Below are positions 25,135-31,557 of a stretch of DNA of 64,000 bases, piece after piece; position 1 is the first letter of the stretch, and the number at the start of each line of letters is the position of its first letter. Under the pieces are notes generated by a model. That model saw only the letters and a list, made by a program, of their open reading frames with translations. It ran no database searches and was not told the DNA's origin. The stretch lies in assembly GCA_900548905.1 (NCBI GenBank), contig URMK01000005.1:1-64000 (forward strand). Reading direction: 5' to 3'. This DNA comes from an uncultured Lachnospiraceae bacterium. Lineage in GTDB: Bacteria > Bacillota > Clostridia > Lachnospirales > Lachnospiraceae. The translations under genes were made by a program, and so were the position numbers.

Positions 25135-25704
25135 TCATAAATGCAGCTGCAGATTGGCTTCCTCTTCGGCTTCCACCTTGAATTCTTCCAGCTTCATTTC
25201 ATTCAGCTCGGGCAGTTCCTCCAGGGATTTTACCCCGAAGCTCCGCAGGAACTGCTCCGTTGTCCCAAACAGAAGGGGCCTTCCGGGAGCATCCATCCTT
25301 CCCAGCTCCGTCACCAGTTCATATTCTATCAGACGGTTGACCGCATGGTCACAGTTCACCCCGCGGATCCTTTCGATATCCAGCTTTGTTACCGGCTGTT
25401 TATAGGCTATGATGGACAGCGTCTCCAGAAGAGTCTCCGTCAGCACATACTTCCGGGGGGTGCTTGCCACCTTGATCAGATATTCATACATATCCCCCCT
25501 GGTACACATCTGGAAAGAATTCTCAAACTCCGCAATGGAGACGCCTCTGCCTTCCTGCTCCCATTTGTCCTTCATTTCTCCGATAATCTGTCTGGCAGTC
25601 TCTTCGTCTTCCTCTATCACCTCAGCCAGCTTGCCTATCTCAACGGATTCTCCCATAGCAAAAAGCACCGCTTCCATAGCAGCCTCCTGCTGTCTGCGTT
25701 CCAT
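25135..25704 (-). CDS. scpB: Segregation and condensation protein B
   Basis: A 189-residue ScpB. It contains two winged-helix domains: EAAMEAVLFAMGESVEIGKLAEV at the start and the second around LETLSIIAYKQPVTKLDIERIRGVNCDHAVN, with the family-typical GRMDAPGRPLLFGTTEQFLRSFG near residue 145-165. It binds ScpA and SMC in the chromosome-condensing complex. A longer reading to 25815 exists, but the ATG at 25704 has a GGAGGAG site and matches the family's N-terminus. A dispersed palindrome copy separates it from scpA. Confidence 0.95.
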   Translation of the reverse strand: MERRQQEAAMEAVLFAMGESVEIGKLAEVIEEDEETARQIIGEMKDKWEQEGRGVSIAEFENSFQMCTRGDMYEYLIKVASTPRKYVLTETLLETLSIIAYKQPVTKLDIERIRGVNCDHAVNRLIEYELVTELGRMDAPGRPLLFGTTEQFLRSFGVKSLEELPELNEMKLEEFKVEAEEEANLQLHL

Positions 25705-25730
25705 CCTTCTTCTCCTCCCTGTCCATGCTT

Positions 25731-25785
25731 GTAACCGTTCAGACAAGGCCGAACCGTTACTGCGCAGACCTTCCTGAACTGTTAC
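25731..25785. repeat. Dispersed palindrome overlapping scpA 3' end
   Basis: GTAACCGTTC (25731-25740) and GAACCGTTAC (25751-25760) form an inverted repeat with a central mismatch, and a third half-site CTGAACTGTTAC lies at 25774-25785. The scpA stop codon (25757-25759) lies inside, so the repeat encodes the last residues of ScpA. Confidence 0.65.
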
Positions 25786-26602
25786 CCATGCTTCCCTCTT
25801 CTTCCCCGCCGTCACCGCCCAGAGATGTCAGGCCGTGAAATTCCAGTTCCCCTTCCGGAAGCTCCTTCGTTGTAATGATGATATCATCCTGTATGGATTC
25901 CTGTTCCACAAAAACCGCCCCCGTTTTCATCAGCTCCAGGACCACCAGGAAGGTGACAATCACATCCATCCGGCTCCCCTGGTTTTCCAGCAGTTCCCTG
26001 AAATTCATCCGTTTATGGCTTTTTATGTATCCTGCCACATAATTGGCCTTGGCATCAATATTGACCTCGTCCCTTTCTATCCTGCCGAAATGGCTGCGGA
26101 CAGGATCCACCTTGTCCTCCTGCCGCTTCAGGCAGGTCTGGAAAATCTGGTGCAGGCGGGTAAGCGTCACATCCGCCAGCAGTTCCTCATAATTCACAGG
26201 CGCCCGGTATTTTGCCACCTCCGCGGGGATTGTGGGCGCTTTATAAAAGTTTTTCCGGGCATCCACCTGCATGTCCCGCAATTCATAAGACATGTATTTA
26301 TAAGCTTTATATTCCAGCAGCTTCTGGACCAGTTCCGCCCTGGGATCCTCTTCCTCGCCCTCTTCGTTCACTTCCTTGGGAAGAAGCATCCTGCATTTAA
26401 TATCCAACAATGTGGCCGCCATCAACAGGAATTCACTCATCACATTCATGTCTTCGGATTCCATCTGACGGATATAGTCCAGATACTGCTCCGTTATCTC
26501 CGCAATGGGGATATCGTAAATATCCACCTTGTTCTTTTCTATTAAATGCAGAAGAAGGTCCAGCGGGCCTTCAAATACCTGCAGCTTCACTTCAATCGCC
26601 AT
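25757..26602 (-). CDS. scpA: Segregation and condensation protein A
   Basis: A 281-residue kleisin subunit of the SMC-ScpAB complex. The N-terminus KLQVFEGPLDLLLHLIEKNKVDIYDIPI is the strongly conserved ScpA start that binds SMC, and the C-terminal winged helix ends around VVLELMKTGAVFVEQESIQDDIII. The final acidic and Gly/Ser-rich tail (after TSLGGDGGEEE) is encoded partly by dispersed repeat sequence. The start codon overlaps the stop of the upstream metallophosphoesterase by one base (TGATG). Confidence 0.96.
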   Translation of the reverse strand: MAIEVKLQVFEGPLDLLLHLIEKNKVDIYDIPIAEITEQYLDYIRQMESEDMNVMSEFLLMAATLLDIKCRMLLPKEVNEEGEEEDPRAELVQKLLEYKAYKYMSYELRDMQVDARKNFYKAPTIPAEVAKYRAPVNYEELLADVTLTRLHQIFQTCLKRQEDKVDPVRSHFGRIERDEVNIDAKANYVAGYIKSHKRMNFRELLENQGSRMDVIVTFLVVLELMKTGAVFVEQESIQDDIIITTKELPEGELEFHGLTSLGGDGGEEEGSMGNSSGRSAQ

Positions 26603-27483
26603 CAGCTTCCTCTTTCCGGATCCAGACGGACCACAATCAATTCCCCCGGATTGAATACACGGATGGGCAGAGTATGGGTACCCAGCCCCCTTCCCAATAT
26701 CATACGGCTGTTTTCTTCCGTGGAACGCTTCGCTTCCACATACAACCCCCCGTCATACTTGGGAAACAGACGGAGTGCCGGTGACAGAACACCTCCCAGC
26801 ACCGGCAGACGCATGATTCCCCCGTGTACATGGCCGGACAGGACCAGATCCGCCCCCCAGCCTGCATAAGCATGAAAATAATCCGGATTATGGGCAATCA
26901 GGATATTGTATTCCCCGGGAGAAGGGCGGCCCAGAAGGGAATCCAGGTAAGAAACTTTCATATCCCTGCGGTGAAGCTTTTGATAATAATCCATATTTAT
27001 TTCCACACCATAAACGCGGATACCCGCACCGGGAAGGGAAACACTCTGGTTTTCCAGCAACACCACCCCCGCCCGCCTGAGCTGCTCTGCATAATCCTGA
27101 TACCTGTTTTTGTATTTGTACGTATCCATTTTCAACCGGTATTCGTGATTGCCGTTGGCATAATAAACCGGATACTTTCCTGCGAGCGCCTTCACCGTTT
27201 CCAGCGCCGGCACAAAACTGCCGGAGGTCTGGGAGGTAAGCATATCACCCGCTACCAGGACACTGTCCGGCCTGCAGCCGTCAACAGCCGCCAACAGCCT
27301 GCTGTTATGCTCCCCAAACTGCTTGTTGTGCAGGTCGGAGAGCATGACAAAGCAATAGCTCTTTTTCAGCCCTTTACAGGGAATACGGTACTCTATCGTA
27401 ACAAATCGGTTAACATCCCATATGATAACAACAAGAAAAAATAAGACCACCACGGCCGCCAGGCCTGCTAGAATCTGAATCAC
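26602..27483 (-). CDS. Membrane-anchored metallophosphoesterase
   Basis: A 293-residue calcineurin-type phosphoesterase of the YkuE-like group. A single N-terminal helix (LAGLAAVVVLFFLVVIIW) anchors it. The dimetal motifs follow: MLSDLHNKQFG (DxH), LVAGDML (GDxx), YANGNHEY (GNHE) and LSGHVHGGIMRLP (GHxHGG). Homologues in this group act on lipid-linked diphosphates or nucleotides; the substrate here is unknown. It starts a coupled set with scpA and scpB. Confidence 0.9.
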   Translation of the reverse strand: MIQILAGLAAVVVLFFLVVIIWDVNRFVTIEYRIPCKGLKKSYCFVMLSDLHNKQFGEHNSRLLAAVDGCRPDSVLVAGDMLTSQTSGSFVPALETVKALAGKYPVYYANGNHEYRLKMDTYKYKNRYQDYAEQLRRAGVVLLENQSVSLPGAGIRVYGVEINMDYYQKLHRRDMKVSYLDSLLGRPSPGEYNILIAHNPDYFHAYAGWGADLVLSGHVHGGIMRLPVLGGVLSPALRLFPKYDGGLYVEAKRSTEENSRMILGRGLGTHTLPIRVFNPGELIVVRLDPERGS

Positions 27484-27523
27484 TGTTTACTCCTTTGCCT
27501 CTGCGTCTTTTCTTTCAGCAGCA

Positions 27524-27533
27524 GTAACTGTTA
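27524..27533. repeat. Dispersed palindrome half-site
   Basis: GTAACTGTTA, with a partial partner ACAGTCAC at 27548-27555, in the gap between the phosphoesterase and carboxypeptidase genes. The match is weaker than at other copies. Confidence 0.35.
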
Positions 27534-27614
27534 TGCACCTTCACAGTCACATGCAAAAATCCACGCAATACCGCCGGGACGATGGGATTTTTCACTCCTG
27601 AATCATTTTCTTAC

Positions 27615-27639
27615 GGCCTGTGCAGTAAATGCACAGGCC
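27615..27639. repeat. Perfect hairpin with GTAAA loop
   Basis: GGCCTGTGCA (27615-27624) and TGCACAGGCC (27630-27639) form a perfect 10-bp stem around GTAAA. The core GTGCA-GTAAA-TGCAC resembles GTGCGCA-GCAAA-TGCGCAC at 52812-52830, and both lie near half-sites of the palindrome family. It has no T run, so it is not a standard terminator. Confidence 0.65.
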
Positions 27640-27678
27640 TGCTGGACGGCTATCAGCAGTATACCATATTTTTCTCTA

Positions 27679-28869
27679 TTATAAAAGAAAATATGCCAGA
27701 ACTTTTAAAACATAGTCTTTATATACTGCTTTCGCAACCGAATCCGAAAACAGGATCGGAACTGTTCCTATGGTCTCTCCATTCAGCCTGTAGACTGCTT
27801 CTCCCGCCTTTTCCCCTGCTTCCACCGGCGCCCGGGCGCTTCCCGGCAGATTCAGGACCTTTTCCACCGCATTCAGGTCATTGCCCTTTACATCCAGATA
27901 GGAAAATTCTTCCTGGTAAACCAGGCCCGCATCCTCTTCCACACCGCCTTCCACAAGCAGACGGGGCAGCACATCCTTATTTTCATCTTTATACAGGGCG
28001 CTGACACTGTAACCGTAATTCAACAGCGTGGCGGCATCACTGAAACGTACCTTATAATCCGGCGCCGTCATGACCACTGCAATCAGATCGATTTCATCCT
28101 TCCGCGCCGTTGCGGACAGGCAGTACTTTGCTTTGCTGGTGGAGCCGGTCTTAAGGCCGGTGGTCCACTGGTACTGCTTCAGCAGCTTATTTGTGCTGGA
28201 CAGCGTAAAAGTGGAGCTTCCGCGGGCCGTATTGTGGGTGATATCCTCCATCCAGATCATGGTATAGTTAAAAACGGCCGGATGCCTGGTAATCAATTCT
28301 CTGGACATTGCTGCAACGTCCCTGGCTGTCGTATAATGGTTATCCGAATCCGTCAGGCCGCAGCAGTCCTCAAAATGAGTTCCCTGCATTCCCAGCTGGG
28401 CTGCCTTTTCATTCATGCGGGATACAAATTCCTCCTCGCTTCCTGCAATGAACTCCGCCATGGCTACCGCCGCATCGTTTCCGCTGGCAACCGCGATACA
28501 TTTGATCATGGTGTCCACCGTCTGCATTTCCCCTTCTTCCAGGAACACCTGGGAGCCTCCCATTGACTGCGCATGGGCGCTGGTCATCACTTCATCCTCC
28601 AGCTTGATATCCCCCCTGTCAAGCGCTTCGAAAATGAGAAGCATCGTCATAATTTTGGTAATGCTCGCCGGGGAACAGGAAGCATCCGCATTCTGCTCAT
28701 AAATTACCGTCCCGGTGGATGCCTCCATCAAAATGGCAGAAGGCGCCGATATGGTCACCGGGGCCCCTTCCTGGGCATATCCTTTTATTTCCGGCATTCC
28801 TATCAGACATATGACCAGCATGAAGGAAATAAGCTTTTTCGCTATTGCCTTTTGATACACACAATTCAT
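27679..28869 (-). CDS. dacF: D-alanyl-D-alanine carboxypeptidase, DacF-like
   Basis: A 396-residue exported penicillin-binding protein of the PBP5/DacF type. After a signal peptide come CSPASITKIMTML (SxxK), AVASGNDAAVAMAE (SGN) and TTGLKTGSTSKAKYC (KTG). The C-terminal beta domain (about 300-370) ends in a hydrophobic helix-like tail (AKAVYKDYVLKVLAYFLL) that fits a membrane anchor. I chose the ATG at 28869 behind GGAGGGG. It duplicates the activity of the gene at 22021; in spore formers such paralogues often modify spore peptidoglycan, but no sporulation promoter was recognised. Confidence 0.92.
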   Translation of the reverse strand: MNCVYQKAIAKKLISFMLVICLIGMPEIKGYAQEGAPVTISAPSAILMEASTGTVIYEQNADASCSPASITKIMTMLLIFEALDRGDIKLEDEVMTSAHAQSMGGSQVFLEEGEMQTVDTMIKCIAVASGNDAAVAMAEFIAGSEEEFVSRMNEKAAQLGMQGTHFEDCCGLTDSDNHYTTARDVAAMSRELITRHPAVFNYTMIWMEDITHNTARGSSTFTLSSTNKLLKQYQWTTGLKTGSTSKAKYCLSATARKDEIDLIAVVMTAPDYKVRFSDAATLLNYGYSVSALYKDENKDVLPRLLVEGGVEEDAGLVYQEEFSYLDVKGNDLNAVEKVLNLPGSARAPVEAGEKAGEAVYRLNGETIGTVPILFSDSVAKAVYKDYVLKVLAYFLL

Positions 28870-28956
28870 AAGGGAAACTCCCCTCCACATAAGTTCTATA
28901 ACACATTTTATGTACGTGCGTGGGGATTATTCCTGGAGAGTGTCTGAAATAAAGTA

Positions 28957-29012
28957 CAAAAAAACCACAGGCCTCCCGGAAGGCATGGCCGCCTTCCGGG
29001 AAGTCCGTGGTT
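28957..29012 (-). terminator. Terminator of GH25 lysozyme gene
   Basis: A long stem (AACCAC...GGCC...CCCGGAAGGC with its complement, 28963-29012) is followed on the minus strand by seven T residues (plus A run 28958-28964). Confidence 0.92.
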
Positions 29013-29030
29013 ATTTGCGGGCATAGGAGT

Positions 29031-30293
29031 TTACTGTGCCGCTGCCGCCTGGGCCTGGGCAATCACTGCTGCCGCGATTGCCGGATCCACAGGAAGCCCT
29101 GTAGCGGTATCAATCATGTTACCGGTCGCCGGATCCAGTACCCAGGTGGAAGGATCCACACCTGTCAGATCGATATCCGGTGCCACCACCTCCTGGCCGT
29201 AGCCGGAAGCGTCGAACAGATAGGTCTTGCCGTCCAGTACAAGTGTCTTGTTCACAGCCATGCTGCCGTCCTCCTGGAAATAACGGACACCCTTTTCATC
29301 CGTAAACCAGCCATACTGCATGGAACCGTCCGCCCCGAACAGATAGGTAACGCCTGCGATGTCCACATAGCCCTTCTGCATAAATCCGTTGGCATCGAAA
29401 TAATAATTCTTGCCTGCTATTGTCACCAGATCATGAAGCATGTGGCCATCCTTGGTGTCCATATAGAAGGTATTCACTCCGTCCGTCAGCCAGCCGTTGG
29501 TATAAAGGCTTCCGTCCGCATTCATGAAATAACGGTTTGCTTCATAATCCACCCAGCCGTACTGCATACGGTAGTTGTTATAAAAATAAGTCTTGCCGCC
29601 CCTTGTGGTAAATCCATAAGGGATAATGATATTTGAGTAATCCTTAAACTGGAAGTTCAGATCCACTCTTCCCTGGATACCGTTCACCGTACCGCTGCTG
29701 GTAAACTGCCAGAAAGCCGGATTGGGGTATTCGCACGCTTCCGCATACTGAGCAGCCCATACATCAAAAGGAACGGGCCCGATCCGCTGTGTCAGCCAGT
29801 TTTTGCTGGAATACACCATGGGATAATACCCTGCGGCCTGTATAATCGTACAGAAGGCCACCGTAAGGGCCGACAGCTGCTCCGGTGTCATGGACTTATG
29901 TACCGCATCCTCCAGGTCAAAAACAACGGGCATATTTACCGTAAACGGCGCAATAGCCGCCAGGGTAAACTGGGCCTCCGCCATTGCCGCCTCAATAGTT
30001 GTGGCATAAGAATAAAGATAAACGCCCGTTTTGAGTCCGGCGGCATTTGCCCCCACCATATTGGCTGCAAAATAGGGATCCAGGCCGCTCTTGGCGCTTC
30101 CAACCTTGATAAACGCAAAGCTGTAGCCGTCAGCCGCCACCGCGCTCCAGTTAATGGCCCCCTGATATTTGGACACATCGATCCCTTTTGCTACCACACC
30201 GGCTGCTTCCGCTTCCACACCCGATGTAAGAAATGTTCCAAAGCCAATGACAGCCGCCAATACCAGGCTGACAATTCTTTTCTTCCAGTTCAT
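29031..30293 (-). CDS. GH25 lysozyme with cell-wall-binding repeats
   Basis: A 420-residue secreted muramidase. A signal peptide (about 1-31) precedes a GH25 catalytic domain (about 34-215): KGIDVSKYQGAINW with the first catalytic Asp, YSYA, and MPVVFDLED with the proton-donor Glu region. From about residue 230 there are six or so choline-binding-like repeats of the form GKTYFYNNYRMQYGWV and GKNYYFDANGFMQKGYV, which attach the protein to the wall. The last 50 residues are odd: a Pro/Asp segment (LDPATGNMIDTATGLPVDPA) and an Ala/Gln tail (AQAQAAAAQ). It probably remodels peptidoglycan. Confidence 0.93.
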   Translation of the reverse strand: MNWKKRIVSLVLAAVIGFGTFLTSGVEAEAAGVVAKGIDVSKYQGAINWSAVAADGYSFAFIKVGSAKSGLDPYFAANMVGANAAGLKTGVYLYSYATTIEAAMAEAQFTLAAIAPFTVNMPVVFDLEDAVHKSMTPEQLSALTVAFCTIIQAAGYYPMVYSSKNWLTQRIGPVPFDVWAAQYAEACEYPNPAFWQFTSSGTVNGIQGRVDLNFQFKDYSNIIIPYGFTTRGGKTYFYNNYRMQYGWVDYEANRYFMNADGSLYTNGWLTDGVNTFYMDTKDGHMLHDLVTIAGKNYYFDANGFMQKGYVDIAGVTYLFGADGSMQYGWFTDEKGVRYFQEDGSMAVNKTLVLDGKTYLFDASGYGQEVVAPDIDLTGVDPSTWVLDPATGNMIDTATGLPVDPAIAAAVIAQAQAAAAQ

Positions 30294-30372
30294 CCGTAAC
30301 TTTCCTCCTGCTCTCTCTCGTAACTAAACCTGTTTTCTCATGTGTCAGGGAATTTCTGCCAATTTCGTACAG

Positions 30373-30403
30373 TAAAAAGGCGGGGCCCGAAGGTCCCCGC
30401 CTC
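30373..30403 (-). terminator. Terminator of PF06541 gene
   Basis: On the minus strand GGCGGGG and CCCCGCC flank a CC-TTCG-GG stem-loop (stable UUCG tetraloop), then five T residues (plus A run 30374-30378). Confidence 0.92.
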
Positions 30404-30414
30404 ATACGTCAGAG

Positions 30415-31008
30415 TTAATACCATCTGGCCTTGAATTCCTCATATTTTTCCATCAGCCTGTCCCTCTCTTCCATCACATTGATGTGAAGGGCAAGAAGAA
30501 GCTGATGTAAAAAGTCTAACATAAATATTATGATAACCGCCCTGAGCATCCACAGCCCGGGCCCATATGTATACCATGCGGCTACATCCATTACGGCCTT
30601 ATGCAGATAACCGATAATAATCAGCGCATAAAATCCCCAGGCAATGGTGCTTTCCAGACAGACGATGCCCTGATAGTTAAAGGGCTTCTCTTTGTAATCC
30701 CACCATACCTCACCAAACAGACGCAGCATAACCTTGCCCACCAGGTATTCAAATACCGTGGCGGTAAAAGCTCCTGTTAAATACAGCAGCACCGGATTCC
30801 CGGCAAAAGGACGCAGTAAAAAATAACCGGCAAGCGCTCCGAACCCGTATATCGGACAGAACGGGCCTTTGGCAAATCCTCTGTTAGTCAGCCTGCGGTT
30901 GCACATTGACATATAGACAGATTCCACAAGCCAACCCAAAACACTGTAAATACAGAACGCCGCGACCAGATGCCACACATCAGCTCCCAGTATTCCATGA
31001 ATCCACAT
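30415..31008 (-). CDS. PF06541-type membrane protein
   Basis: A 197-residue protein with about five membrane helices. The motif CIYSVLGWLVESVYMSMCNRR near the start and NRGFAKGPFCPIYGFGALAGY are the signature of the family often annotated as putative ABC-transporter type IV (PF06541, formerly DUF1113). It ends in a charged coiled tail (NVMEERDRLMEKYEEF). No ATPase is adjacent, so transport is unproven. I prefer the ATG at 31008 (AGAGGGG site); a reading back to 31095 exists but lacks a site. Confidence 0.85.
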   Translation of the reverse strand: MWIHGILGADVWHLVAAFCIYSVLGWLVESVYMSMCNRRLTNRGFAKGPFCPIYGFGALAGYFLLRPFAGNPVLLYLTGAFTATVFEYLVGKVMLRLFGEVWWDYKEKPFNYQGIVCLESTIAWGFYALIIIGYLHKAVMDVAAWYTYGPGLWMLRAVIIIFMLDFLHQLLLALHINVMEERDRLMEKYEEFKARWY

Positions 31009-31095
31009 ATTGTCTTTCCCCTCTGTTAAATCCGGACTCATCATCCTCATAAAACTGTTCCGCTCTGCAGGACAGCTTTGCACCATATAAAACAC

Positions 31096-31125
31096 GTAAC
31101 CGTTCAGACTTGTCTGAACCGCTAC
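31096..31125. repeat. Dispersed palindrome, full copy
   Basis: GTAACCGTTCAGAC (31096-31109) and GTCTGAACCGCTAC (31112-31125) pair at 12 of 14 positions around TT. It lies between the rpsU terminator and the PF06541 gene. This is the most complete copy and defines the 14-base arm. Confidence 0.75.
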
Positions 31126-31128
31126 TAA

Positions 31129-31162
31129 AACACAAGTCCTTGGTAATAAATGCCAAGGACTT
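31129..31162 (-). terminator. Terminator of rpsU
   Basis: AAGTCCTTGG (31134-31143) and CCAAGGACTT (31153-31162) form a 10-bp stem; the minus-strand tail reads GTGTTTTAG. Confidence 0.8.
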
Positions 31163-31170
31163 CCGTTTAC

Positions 31171-31347
31171 TTAGTTATATTTACGTTTTCTGGCCGCTTC
31201 GGATTTCTTCTTACGTCTTACGCTGGGCTTTTCGTAATGCTCTCTCTTGCGGATTTCCTGCTGGATCCCGGCTTTTGCGCAGCTTCTTTTAAAACGACGT
31301 AAAGCGCTGTCCAAAGTCTCATTTTCTTTTACGATAATGTTTGACAT
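31171..31347 (-). CDS. rpsU: 30S ribosomal protein S21
   Basis: A 58-residue basic protein translated directly from the sequence: it begins MSNIIVKENETLDSALRRFK and ends RRKKKSEAARKRKYN, the conserved length and composition of bacterial S21. It binds the 30S platform near the 16S rRNA 3' end and helps initiation. It has its own near-consensus promoter and terminator, between alaS and the PF06541 gene. Confidence 0.97.
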   Translation of the reverse strand: MSNIIVKENETLDSALRRFKRSCAKAGIQQEIRKREHYEKPSVRRKKKSEAARKRKYN

Positions 31348-31426
31348 AGCTCACACCTGACCTCCCTTCAGTCCCTTCAAGTTCACGACTGATTGGGTTT
31401 TTTATGCATACCAATGCACAAGAAAC

Positions 31427-31454
31427 ATTATACCAAAAATTGCAAAGACGTCAA
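31427..31454 (-). promoter_or_regulatory. Strong promoter of rpsU
   Basis: Minus-strand TTGACG (31449-31454), 16-bp spacer and perfect TATAAT (31427-31432), about 80 bp before the rpsU start. Confidence 0.88.
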
Positions 31455-31479
31455 CTACTTTTTTTGCAAATTAAGTATA

Positions 31480-31534
31480 TTTTAAGAAAAAGTGAACTTA
31501 AGCCATGGTTTTCAACAATTTTTGTTCACTTTTT
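31480..31534 (-). terminator. Terminator of alaS
   Basis: AAAAAGTGAAC (31487-31497) and GTTCACTTTTT (31524-31534) pair perfectly over 11 bp with a 26-base loop; the minus-strand tail is T-rich. Confidence 0.7.
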
Positions 31535-31557
31535 CCTGTTTTCCGTGCTGTTAACAG

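Noticed and set aside
27615..27639. Rho-independent terminator of dacF
   Set aside because: The stem is perfect but neither strand carries a T run after it, and similar hairpins sit near dispersed repeats; listed as a repeat instead.
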